A stretch of DNA of 64,000 nucleotides. Source: Gnetum montanum (taxonomy: Eukaryota; Streptophyta; Gnetopsida; Gnetales; Gnetaceae). Location: the NCBI GenBank assembly GCA_015680685.1, contig MNCI01035832.1, positions 700,149 to 764,148 of the forward strand, written 5' to 3'. Below, in pieces: positions 45,280-56,516 of this stretch; the stretch's first letter is position 1; each line of letters begins with the position of its first letter. The notes beneath the pieces are model-generated. The model was not told the origin of the DNA. It made no database searches and was given only the letters and a program-made list of their open reading frames with translations. A program made the translations under genes and the position numbers.

Positions 45280-46340
45280 TGAAAGTCCTTAATCAAGTTC
45301 ATTTAAGTGTTTGTGATGGACACTTAGGATCCCAATTTTTGATTGCTCATATTACCTCTTTAGGCTATTGGTAGCCAAGCTTAGCTAAATATTCTCATAA
45401 TGTTGTTAAAACATGTGACACTTACCAAAGACATGCACTCCTTATCTATCTTTCTTGACAAAAACTTAATATATCTCAAATTGCATATCCTTTTCAAAAA
45501 TGGAGTCTTGTTCTTATTGATGCTATTAATCTTATGTTTTCTAGGAACTAATTTAATTTGACTTCTAAGAAATATTTTATCAAGTGGGTATAATCTATTG
45601 CTTTGTGTTCTATAAAATATTTCTTCTTTTGTCATTTCATGCTTGATCATATTATGATCCACTTTGCTGTACCTCTCTAAATTATAACTAACAATGGACC
45701 TTAGTTCAAAAGGAAAGAGTTAGCCAAATTTTATTCCATATATCCCATTATCCAATCATTTTCTACATCTTACTATCCTCAATTCCATGGTCAAGCTAAA
45801 TCTACTAATATTATTCTCATCCATTTTCTTCCTATCATGGTCATTAAAATCCAACATAATTGGTACATTCAACTATCCCATGCTCTTTGGATTTATTGTA
45901 CCATATTTTTTATGGCCATTTTTCATACTCCATATCTTCTAGCCTATGCTTTTGAGGTACTCTTACTAGTTAAGCTTCGTATATCATTTCTCTATGTTGC
46001 TTTGCATGATTTGTGTTCAAATCAAGATAATGACATACAATGCATTAAGTTAGGTGTCCTCAAAGAACAACATCAAACTACTCTTCATCATCTACATGAC
46101 TATCAAGAAGAAATTCAATGTCACCATTTCAAGAATATTAGAATCAAAGAAATTCATGAAGGCCACCTATTTCTTTACCATTTTCTAAACTCTAGAGATA
46201 TCAAGTTCTCTCCCAACTTGCAAGATCCTTTTTTGGTGGTTCATTCCTTGCACAATGGTGTCTACATTCTATCTAATTTGGAAGGATGTCAATTTTCAAA
46301 TCTTATTAATAGAAGCTTTTTAAAATACCGCTACATGTAG
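45280..46340 (+). pseudogene. Gypsy integrase remnant
   Basis: The finger VHLSVCDGHLGSQFLIAHI, then SLGYW and VVKTCDTYQRHA, is followed by the core (PFQKWSLVLIDAI; then IITNNGP.FKRKELAKFY, with Asn for the second Asp; then YYPQFHGQAKSTN, with Lys for the catalytic Glu). Open frame 45837-46340 covers the C-terminal part (WYIQLSHALWIYCTIFF; LLVKLRISFLYVALHDL; SPNLQDPFLVVHSLHNGVYI). It ends at a TAG at 46338-46340. Two of three catalytic acids are lost. Confidence 0.82.
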
Positions 46341-46499
46341 CTAGTTGTTTTGTCACAATATTGAACTTGCTAACTATTTGAGGCCAAGCATATATTCTTT
46401 TAGCAATAGCTTAATTTACATAAACTTTTCTATACTATGTTAGGATAGCAAGTTTGCTTTAAACCTTGTTTTATTTACATTACTTTATTTGCTATTTGT

Positions 46500-47400
46500 A
46501 TTTTTCATCTCATATTTTACTATTTCTTTAGCTATTTTCTTCATAGTTCTCTATTCTATCTATTTCTCTCTACTCTTTATGGCCAACACAATTAGTAAGG
46601 TTTTTGAGTGTTTGAATATCTCATTGCTTTATGTGAGGGTATAACCAAGCATACTATTCAGTAGAATAGGGAGGGATTACTATTTTGATAATAGATATAT
46701 GACTTTCTTTTTGGTCATACAATGTGTAGGATTTACCTATGCCCCATTTCTATAGCATAGTAGCATCCTCATTATAGGTGTTTGGGTGATATCTTTTTTT
46801 TTTCTTTATTTTAAGATCTTTATTTTTGTATGTCATAATTCCTACTCTCATGTACTATCTTTCTCTCTTTTTCTTCTTATCTCATCTTCTCATCTATTTC
46901 CATTCCTATCTATATTCAACATTAGCGAGGCTAAAAAAAAAGTGGCTTTGTCCTAATGGAGTAAGAGAGTATTGAGTGTAGAGTGACATGAGGAATGTAA
47001 ATATTCATATGAGTGAGGTAACAAAGAGGTTAGTTCTAGGGATCTATTCATGTCCCACTTCTCTTATACAACACCCTGCTTTTGGTGTATTGGCAATATC
47101 TCTATTATGCTTTCCCTTTGCTTTATTGCTTTCTATTTTTACTTTCATCTGTCTTCCTATCTTTCTTTATTCCTTTCTCTTCTCATGCTCTAGATTAGTG
47201 AGGCCAAACAAGTATCTTTAATTTACTCCAATGAGAATGTGACTGAGAGAAATATAATGTATTAGGAAGAGATTTATTAACATTTTGAGTGCTCTTGCAG
47301 ATTTAGTCATATCCCATTTTGTGGCATAGCACTCCACTAGAAGTGTATCAATGATATCCCAAAATTTCTCCCCTATTAACAACTTCATTCAAATACTTTT
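46500..47400 (+). repeat. Three diverged tandem units in gypsy 3' region
   Basis: Blocks ending GGTGATATC (about 46790), GGCAATATC (47100) and ATGATATCC (47358) are each preceded by TCCCAYTTC-like sequence and a TTAGTGAGGCCAA-like element (46940, 47195). Periods are about 307 and 258 bp. Tandem repeats downstream of the polyprotein are typical of Ogre-like elements. Confidence 0.6.
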
Positions 47401-47529
47401 GCAGGTCATTTCTAACTTGTATCTTTTCTTGATGAATTCTTCTTTAGCTTTTTAGTAGTATCCATCAAGAGGGGGTAATGTTGTACCTACTTGGGCTTTT
47501 TTTGTTCTTTTTTTGCATAACTCAAAGCT

Positions 47530-49180
47530 TTAGGATTTAAAAGAGGTTCTTATGGTTCTATTTTTAGATGATGAAAATAGATTTTCACTAAAAGATGTCA
47601 TGTTTCTCAAACGTAAATTGTTGAAATATTTTATTAATGAAAAAGAATGGAGAAAGGCTTGCATTATTACCACCTCAAAAATCTTGATTTCATAACTCAA
47701 CATGACATATTCTATCCTTACCAACATTGTTACTTGTTAGGTAGATATGAAAGAGAGAAACAATACTCTCTCTTGACCTCATTATATCTATTGTATATTG
47801 TAATGTACGAGGGAAGTCGTGTGGATTGGTTAATAACTTTGAAGATGGAAATAGAGGAACAAGTATTGAAACATTATATTACTTCTTACTGTAATTTTTC
47901 TATGTCTATAAGCTACCCATATTTATTAAGATTTTTAATAATTCAAATATTATGGAAGTTACTATGGTAGTGAAGAGTAAAAATAGAGAATTAGTTTCAA
48001 AGTTTTTTGTAGAAGCCTTCTTAGAGCTAGAGTAGATTGTCATGAATCTTCCTATAATAAAACAATCCACTACTATTCAAACTAAGGGATGAAATATATT
48101 TGAATATGACTAATTATCTCCATTTATGATGCATGTAATAATGCAACATCATAGTTTTGAAAATAAGGTTGTTCATTAAGAAGGTACCATTAATTTCTTC
48201 AAGGCATCAATGGAGAAGAGCTTTATGGAATACCCACTTTATAATAAAATTACATGGAATGATTTTAGGGATTTAAATATTGATGACTTTTCATTAGTAA
48301 TTAGAGACATGGTGAATAGAAAAGTTAGTAGACTTTCAAAAATCGTCATTACAGTTGATAATGATTTGTTATATGACTTAATTATCATGAAGTACACCAT
48401 GGTGGGGTATTATTTTAGAGTTGAAGCCTATGGTGTCATGTTGAGAAATAATAAAATAGTATTTAATGTTGATTTTGAGCAAATTGAGGCATTAAATAAA
48501 TATTTAATCACTGCCTATTAAGAAAAGAAAAGGTATGACAAAGATTTTGCAAAGTTCAAAGGAGATGCTAACAATGCACTAAAATTTTCCAAGAAACAAT
48601 CTCAAGAATTAGTAGCACTAAAGAAATTAAGAAACATTGTGGATTCTAGTACAGAGATAGAACTTGTAAATAAATTAGAGGAACTAGTGGTAAGAACAAT
48701 GGAGTTGGTGGGAGAAAAATAAAAAATGAATAATAAAGTCTCTAAACTCCAAGAAGAGTTGATTCAATGTAGAAATGAATAAAAGATCTCATTAATTAAA
48801 AGAATGAGTAAAGAATGGAAATGTCATAGTGCATAGCATATAGGAATATGTAGTGAATTACGATTTCATAGCTTATTATAAATAATTGTTAATATCCACC
48901 TTTAGTAAGGGTTGTGAGTTGCCACTTGTAAGCACCTTGATACAACTATTAACTATGATAGCATATAATGAAGTAAACCCTAAGATTTAAAAGAAATCTA
49001 TTGGTTCAGTGGTAAAATAATTAGCTGAAAATGTTCCACCACTATCCTTTGAACCTTCTATTATTCCTGAAGAGTCCATGGTGAAAGACTTTGCTTTCGA
49101 ATCAAAGGCTAAATCATCATCAAACATTTGTAATAACTTAATGGATGCAAATATAGATTCATTTGTTGATTGATGATTCA
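47530..49180 (+). pseudogene. Unknown ORF remnant with coiled-coil tail, upstream of 3' LTR
   Basis: Plus-strand frames run through 47647-47970 (MEKGLHYYHLKNLDFIT; YEGSRVDWLITLKMEIEEQV), 48210-48521 (open, 103 codons, no motif) and 48521-48790 (AKFKGDANNALKFSKKQ; ELVALKKLRNIVDSSTEIEL; VNKLEELVVRTMELVGEK), the last a clear heptad-like coiled coil. It lies between integrase and the 3' LTR, where some Ty3 elements carry an extra ORF. It could equally be a separate old insertion. Function unknown. Confidence 0.45.
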
Positions 49181-49663
49181 TTAGAATTTCCTATTTGTAC
49201 TTATTTACTTATATCTCTTGTGTTAGATGCTGAAGTTAGCTATTTTTAACTTACCATCACAAGCATATATTTTCTTTTTGTGGTTCAATATTTTGTTATG
49301 TTGTAATATATTTTGAAAGAGATGATTATCCCTAATATCTATAATTATTCTTGTTTGCATTTTAGGAGTTATTTAAACAACCAAAATAATATAAAACATT
49401 AGTTCTAAAAAGAAAGTTCTCATAGTCATACTATATTATAGCTTTACTAATTAGAGATATAATTTATGTTTGTTTATAAGTCATTTATCTCTTACTATGA
49501 AATGCATAATATAAGAAAGAATTTCATTTTTAGAGAATTACTCTACAATCATTGATTGTAATTATGAATCTCTAATTCATGTGGTGAAGTGAAGATTAGT
49601 AATGGAGTGGTATTTTATTTATCACTTAAACTTATAATTATCATTGATTGGTTGCTTGAGTGG

Positions 49664-50125
49664 TGACATTAAATATTTGATGTATTTAATCAAACTCATC
49701 ATGTTAAGCAAGGTATAAATTATATAACATCATGTATGTTTATGGTACATCGACACATTGTCCAATACCATTACAGTGCTGGTACTCATTAGTTAAAGTT
49801 TGTTATAAATAATTTAGTTGTTTCTATCTTTTAATTTTTAACTATTCATTATGTATACTTGTCATATTGGCATAAATATTTCCTCTAAACTATATATGTG
49901 TGTTAATTTTGATTCATTCATATAACATACAGTAACAACAATCACAAAGATAGATTGTGTAACTTCATTTCTCTATTTATACTCTTAATTATTCAAGTAT
50001 AATGTATATGATCAACACTATGGCTATTATAGCATTTACAGTATGTTACAATTACTATGTTACCATAGTCATAAAGTGTTTCTAGTTTCTTTAGACTTGG
50101 TTATCTAAATATCACAAAACTTAAT
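49664..50125 (+). repeat. 3' LTR copy of the gypsy element
   Basis: Matches 19720-20165. Starts TGACATTAAATATTTG after a GAGTGG stretch and ends AAAACTTAATA. It lacks a following primer site, as expected for a 3' LTR. Confidence 0.7.
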
Positions 50126-50465
50126 AAGTACTTAGAAAGAAACCTAAACAATCATCAACCATCAATCATCAACCATCAGGAGTCACCACTACTAGGAACT
50201 ACATGAAGACTTGTATCAATATTTTTTTTGAAACTTCATCATGTTTTATCTATATTATGTCATTTTTAGTGTTCGTTTTTGTTGAATTGTCTTTTGACAC
50301 AATATTTTATAACTCACTTGAATAAATATGTGGCACTTAGAGTTAGTTGTTAATGTTTGTATGTAGTATCTTTGTATTGTTTGTATGACCTCATAATTTT
50401 GTAAAAATTCTATTGTACTTTTGTTTTAACTTGAGGATGAGTTTTTAGTCAGTCATAAGGATATG
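50126..50465. other. AT-rich flank, possible element 3' end
   Basis: Contains CATCAACCATCAATCATCAA simple repeats and a TTGAGGATGAGTTTTTAG stretch like the region preceding LTRs of Ty3 elements. No coding character. Confidence 0.35.
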
Positions 50466-50467
50466 AT

Positions 50468-50832
50468 AAATCATGGTGAGTGAAACTAGTATGATATCAT
50501 AGCCTAACATATGAAGCCATAGATGTGATATAGTAGATCCTAGTCATGCCTATAAATACAAGCCCACCATCATGTTAAAGTAACATTTTATGGAATCATT
50601 AGCTAGATTCCTGTAATTTCATTTCTTGAAGTTAGAGTTAGTTGTAAGTTCCTACAATGTGGTTGTAAAGAACTATATGACATTTGTATTCGAGTGAAGT
50701 ATACCTAGACATGCTTCATAATTGATAATAAAGATCAAGATTCTTCATAACCATTACAATATTTCACATAGATTAGATTTACTTTTCATTTGCATTCTAC
50801 ATTCCCAATGTTATTTATGTTTCTAATGTATG
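50468..50832 (+). repeat. Possible LTR with TATA box
   Basis: Starts TGATAAATCATGG, has CCTATAAATACAAGCCC about 80 bp in, and is followed at 50834 by TGGTATTAGG, a partial primer-site match. Only one copy is seen in the window, so this stays tentative. Confidence 0.35.
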
Positions 50833-51559
50833 CTGGTATTAGGTGAAATAAGTATGATTGATTTTGAGCACAAAAGTATAATCGTCTGGTAAACTAGTTG
50901 TGGCTGCTTAATTCAGTTAATAGTAAGTTGCTTGGTAATCCTAGTTACAGTTATATAAGCCCAGGGTGTGTAAGGAAGATTAGGATGGGATACTTATTAC
51001 TAGAGTTCATGATTATGATTAGGATGGGCGAGTGTAAAATATTGTCCCATTCATGGATTATGATTTGGTCATGCATGTATGCTTGTAACTTGTGTAGGTG
51101 GGCATTGGGGAATCTCACCATCAATTAGGTAGGAAAGAATGTGTTTTTCCCATAATTCACTATAACCAACTCTAATACACATAACTATTTTACATGAACT
51201 AGAGATTATCGATGACATGAACTTAATACATCATAAGATTTCTTAGCACAAAAGTTTAAGCTATAGCACATTTATATTTTATGTTAGAGCTCACCCCAAT
51301 AAGAACGAAACTTTCTCATAATCAACAAATGTTTGAAATATGTAGCTCTTTTTATTCTAGGTAGATGACACATGCTTGTGTCCTCTACTTATCATATAAC
51401 TATTCTACTAACTAATGAACTTGAGGATTATTTGGTTTCCTTTAGCTCAAGATAGATGATGCATGTGTATGTCATCTACATGTAGCAACTATTCATACAA
51501 TTTGATCTCTACAAGAGTAAGAGTAGGATGTGTTCACTCATCTTTAGACTGGATCAAAA
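50833..51559. other. AT-rich DNA, no coding seen
   Basis: If the primer sites on either side are real, this is internal retrotransposon DNA. No protein domain recognised. Confidence 0.4.
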
Positions 51560-51576
51560 CCTTGGCTCTAATACCA
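51560..51576 (-). other. Primer binding site on the minus strand
   Basis: The complement reads TGGTATTAGAGCCAAGG, a 17-base match to the initiator tRNA-Met site with one C to T change. Two bases to its right TGTAATAACACTACTATGGG begins, the inner end of a minus-oriented 5' LTR. Confidence 0.75.
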
Positions 51577-51578
51577 CG

Positions 51579-52260
51579 TGTAATAACACTACTATGGGAA
51601 AGCACCATTCAACACCACCCAAGAATCTTAAAGTAGCTAAATGCTTTAGAGTAGATTCAAGATGGACTACGCCTCAAAATCCTCAAAAGTTGTGAGTACA
51701 ACATAAATATACAACTCACATGCTACATGTAATACCATAGTTATGAGTGTCATGAGGATGCCTTTATCATCATATAAGTAACTGAGCCAATGCAATATAC
51801 ACAACATACTTGAAGAGTAGTAGCATATATATAAGATATTGTTTCTTTAATATAGTTAAGACACATTCCTATTGTAACACATCTAGCCCTAAGCTGTGCT
51901 CCATAGAGAAGGATAATGACCCAAGTATACAAATCGAAGCTCCTTTACAAGTCTACATATCCTTATGATGTAGCACATAAGGAATTAGAGCCATGTAGTT
52001 TTTTAGTATGATGGTTAAGATAGCATAGAACTTGTAAGAATTTTCACACTCCTTCCAACTCCAATTCTAGAAGGGAAATAAATTTCGATCTACAAAAAAA
52101 GCCTATTTTTCTACAAAAGCACTACACCAACAAGTTATAATGCTTGAAAGCACTATGCCAAATGCCACAAAATTGTCATAACCCATGACCACATCCTAAC
52201 ACTTTGGAAGTATTATGACAAGGACTACATAGCTGGGGTGCCTCCTGCAACATATCATGA
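51579..52260 (-). repeat. Putative minus-oriented 5' LTR, outer end undefined
   Basis: Begins TGTAATAACAC beside the primer site. I find no second copy in the window, so the far end is only a guess. No coding character. Confidence 0.4.
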
Positions 52261-52300
52261 CATTTAGAATTGCTTTACATACAATTGCATAATTTTGGGT

Positions 52301-52376
52301 TCCTTTTTTAGAAGGCATCCTCTACATGTTGGAAAATTTCCTTTTTTAGAAGGCATCCTCTACATGTTGGAAAATT
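52301..52376. repeat. Exact 38-bp tandem duplication
   Basis: The unit beginning TCCTTTTTTAGAAGGCATCC at 52301-52338 is repeated at 52339-52376. Confidence 0.9.
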
Positions 52377-53253
52377 AACATTAGTGCAGTCAACGATGCT
52401 ACCATGTGACCATTGTGTGCTTCTTTTAGCAAAGATGTGTAATGATGACAAATAGGATTAGTATCTAAAATTATTAAAAGGTATCTTAAATTTTTGAAAA
52501 ACACATTCTTTATTTCAAAAAGAATCATCAAGCATTTTTATACATCAACGATTACATTAGAGTTAAGTATAAACTCAAATTTACTTCCTTTTATGTATGG
52601 TTCAAAGCTTGGAATCAACATTTTTGGCCCTATGCAACTATCAAATTTAGTAAAATAAGCTAAAAAAATTATGATTATTCATTGTGAAAGTCAACTTATA
52701 ATAGTTTATGTAACTCTAAATACTTTAACTAAACATTTAATATATGCATATTATGCATTTCTATGTAGTTGACCATTTTTTAAAAGCTTTTAAAATTTTG
52801 TTTGATGGGTTTCACATAGAAAAGTATCAAAACTATATAATTTGTGTCCAATTCCAAGCGTGATAGCAAATGCGAGCATTTAAAAATCATAATTTGTTGT
52901 CCTGATGTTTCAAATTTCACATCTACGGTTTGATAGGAGCAAATATAATGCCTTTCGAACTGTATTAGTTTCTATAACGGATTTTGAAAACGAGCTTGTT
53001 AGTTTGCAGGATCTAACGACTGTTTCAGTTGAGCAAGAACAGGAGGTCAAATTTCTCAGGAGCGCAACATAACAAGAGTTTCGTCATTGCAGGGGTTGTT
53101 AGGATAGTATTCAGGCTCTTGTGATTATCAATGCAAGTAGGCACCAAGTAGTATGTTATAGTTTTTCTGTACTTTGTTGCAGTTGGCTTTTTGCATCTAC
53201 TTTTTTTGTGTCATTCCATCCTTGATTGCGATTAGCACCATGGTTTAATTCAA
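52377..53253. other. Non-coding DNA
   Basis: AT-rich to about 52840, then slightly CpG-richer. No domain, splice structure or repeat I can support. Confidence 0.45.
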
Positions 53254-53383
53254 AACTCATTGTAAGTGTGAACCAAATGAAATGTTAGGATTTTGTGTGG
53301 TACACTATGGCAGGAATTAACTCATTGCAAGTGTGAACCAAATGAAATGTTAAGATTTTGTGTGGTACACTATGGCAGGAATT
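53254..53383. repeat. 65-bp tandem duplication
   Basis: Units 53254-53318 and 53319-53383 begin AACTCATTGYAAGTGTGAAC and differ at only two visible positions. Confidence 0.9.
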
Positions 53384-55004
53384 TTCTGCCAGTTTTTCTG
53401 CATGTGGCAGTTGCAGTGGGAACTGTATGATGCAGCAGTGCGAGGGAAAAAATGCGCTTTTGCATTGCTTTTCTCCTGCACTCGAATTATGAGAAGGCAA
53501 AACTTTGCAAGCTGAGGGCTATTTGACCAAGAGCGAGTACCATGGCAAAGCTAGATAAAGCCTCACAAAATTGCTCACTTGTTTGAAAAACACCGTAACT
53601 CTCATCAACAGGTAATTCTAATGTTGGATATTGTTTGTAGTTTATGGTGTCAAGACCACATATTTATTATATTGAATATAATTTGTAGTTCACTGTGTCA
53701 TCTCTGAATTATGGTTAAAGATGATTTACGAATCTCTCTCTGAATTATGGTTAAAGATGGTTTAGCTTTACATTAAAAAACAACACTGTTAAAATGCTTG
53801 TTGGTAATAACGTCGGAAGGGAAAAAAATTTATTTTATCTTTTGGTTGTGTCTTTCGAAGGATATAAAATGATTATAGATTCCACATTGCTTCATCTCAC
53901 CCTTCAAAAGCAGAGATTAAATTAAATCCCTACATTTTTCTAAAAAATCATAAGAATTTGCATAATGTTTACCTCCTGATGCAAAGTTTTGAAATAAAGA
54001 TGCTAATTTGTACATCTAGATTGTAGGGAAGAATGAAAAAAATTATAGAAGCAACAAGGAGAACAAAGCTCAATCATTGTAATTTTTCACAGCACAAAAA
54101 TTCACCAAAAGATTTGCAGCTCTTAATGTTTCTATAATCTTTATTTTTAAGATTTCTTTTCTATAGTGCTCTTGCATAAGTTTAAAATATTTATCTTTGC
54201 ATTGCTTAGCTTGTTTCATCATCGTGATGCTTTTACATGCTATAAAGCACATCATATAGCTTGTTAAGTGCTTTAAAATTTTTTATGGTGCTTTTGAATG
54301 TTGTAAAATACTTCACAATGCTTGTAACTGTTATTACTAGTCTCACACAATACTAATAAATATTTTAGATAAAATGAAGAATAATGCAATAATTGGCAAG
54401 ACATGGAGTTACCCTAGGGAAAACCTTCAAGATGAAAAACCCCACCAATAATTGGTTTTTGGACCATTAGCAGTAGCATAGCTTCAAGATTGAAGCACAT
54501 AGAGAATCAATGGGAACAATGGAGAAGAAGTGCAAGGGAGGATTGCAGCTTAGGCATTGACCATTGTTGTATTGTAATGTTATATCAAGGATGCTCTCCC
54601 TTCAAGCTCCTTATATGTTGCTCGAGTTACAAAAATAAACCCAAAATAAAAGGAGATAAGGTAGTTTATTTTAGTGGGAATAGATACGAGACCAAATATA
54701 ACATAGATAAGAATAAGAATATAACAAAGGCAGAAATATTCCAAGAAAATCAAGGTAGATTTGCCTTCATCCACCTTATAATTCTCCCTCTTGAAAGTTA
54801 AATTGTTAAAACAGCACAAAAATTCACATGTTGTAACTGATTTCCATCATGTAGCCTTTACCCCATGAACTTGAGGCAAACTTCATTGTAAATGTTAAGA
54901 TTGTAACCTATAAGAAGCAATCTTGCATATCTCATGCTTTTGGGGTTGAAAATTGCCTCATAAGTAGTCAAAGCCTCAAAAAGTCACATAGTGTCTATAT
55001 TTGG
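53384..55004. other. Non-coding DNA
   Basis: Short open frames only (for example 54490-54801, plus), with no family character on either strand. Confidence 0.45.
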
Positions 55005-55035
55005 TTTTTTTTTTTTTTTTTTTTGGGGGGGGGGG
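55005..55035. repeat. Homopolymer pair T20 G11
   Basis: Twenty T followed directly by eleven G. Homopolymer lengths in an assembly are unreliable. Confidence 0.9.
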
Positions 55036-55079
55036 TGTTTCTACGTTGGAAACACCTGTAGGAAATAAACCTCACCTAT

Positions 55080-55340
55080 CCCCAGTGTGAGGGATGGGGG
55101 CTTCCCCCTCAATGTGGAGATTGAATGCACAATGTGGAGGCTTTCCCCTTAACGTGGAAGTTTCCCTCCAGCATGGAGACTCCAACCCTAGCGTAGAAAC
55201 TGCATGCCCCTAGTGTGGGAGCAACATGAACATGATTTCTACACTCTGTTAACTTTAAGGTTGACCAACCACTTCAACATGGAAGATTGAAGGCCCAATG
55301 TAGAAAATTTGCCTCCAGCATAGAAGGTGTCCCCCCATTA
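55080..55340 (+). repeat. Degenerate short tandem repeat, AGCATGGAGACTCC type
   Basis: About nine diverged units of roughly 25-30 bp built on (A/C)GTGGAG-N-TT(T/C)CCC or AGCATGGAGACTCCAACCCT. Some units are barely recognisable. Confidence 0.5.
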
Positions 55341-56516
55341 CTATTTATATAATGGCCAATGTAAACAGAATGGCCATGGGGGCTTGACACCTACTATATA
55401 TGGTGATCCCCCAAATTTGGGCACCCATGTCACTTGTATGAGGTAGAAATTTGCAACAATTTGCAACAAAAATCATGGCTCAAAACTTATAAAATCAAAG
55501 CTCCAACACCCTTTTCAAGTTCCATACTTTTGCATTTTTGAGCACATAGCACCTTTAGCTTTCCAAAGCTCTTGCCACCCTTGCAAAACATAGCTTCTTA
55601 AAGCCTCCTAGCATGGAACCCTTGCAGCCTTGTTATCCCCCTTGTTACCCACCTAAGACTTGTGGATTTTTGATTTCAACACTGCATTTCTGGGATCTTC
55701 AACTCCCAATGTGGAGCATTCTAGCAACCAAATTCCCCACTCTTCTCACTCCCCTAGTAGTGACCAAAGTTGTAGATCTACAGTTTGTAGCAAAGAAGGT
55801 TCAAAAGCATCAGTAGTGGCTTAACACTTGGATCATGGAGTAGATCACATCAGCTTCAGTGGGCTCTAAACTCCTGTTGTAGTGAATCCCCCTTTGCTCT
55901 TTCACAAGCATTTATTGTACACATTTCTGGAACTCACTCTTTATTATTTTTAATAAAGTCTTAAGGTTTCATTTTGTGTGCAATTTGCATTTGGCTTTCC
56001 ATTTTTCAAATCTATAATTTTTTTTTGCATTTTATTTTCTCAACCCCTCGTTTTTCATTTTGTAAGTCCCTGGGTAATCTATTCGACAATCTAGGGCACC
56101 TTGAATCCCATTTTTTGGAGGCCCTGGGGATTCAAGGTTGAGGCTGCTACATTGGATTTTTTGATTTTCCAACGATTAATTTTTTTGGTTGCAACATTTT
56201 TTTGGTGTTAGAAAGAGGACCTCCACCTGATTTCTTTGTAAAAAAATTTTCTTCCTCATTGCTAACATTGCCATTTGAAAGTTTTATTTTGATTTTTGCA
56301 ACAAAAAACCTTGAAAAACCAACATTGATTTTTCTCCCTTGTGATAGAAACTTTAGCATGGAAGTTCCAGGTGGTTGGGTGTTGAATTTTTTCACAACAT
56401 TTGTTGTGAATTTTTCAACCCAAGGCCAATGTTAATACCATTCCCCTCTTTCGATTGATACCAAGGACAACATTGAAAATGATGTTCTTATGTATCTTAG
56501 ATGCAACTTGGTGCAA
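55341..56516. other. Non-coding DNA with small hairpins
   Basis: T-rich. GTTGAATTTTTTCACAAC at about 56381 nearly pairs with GTTGTGAATTTTTCAAC just after it. The open frames at 56147-56435 overlap on both strands and have no protein character. Confidence 0.45.

Larger units (their letters stand above)
19720..50125 (+). mobile_element. Ty3/gypsy Tat/Ogre-type element, nested and decayed
   Basis: An LTR at 19720-20165, a primer site at 20166, gag, protease, RT, RNase H, an archaeal-type second RNase H and integrase lie in order on the plus strand, followed by a tandem-repeat 3' region and an LTR copy at 49664-50125. The second RNase H and the H-x-G-x-CDGH...GYW integrase finger mark the Tat lineage. 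Two insertions (about 25.6-32.6 kb and 33686-43968) account for more than half the span. Every domain carries stops and frameshifts. That the two LTR copies belong to one element is inferred from order and orientation. They are strongly diverged and no target duplication is visible at the outer edges. Confidence 0.7.
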
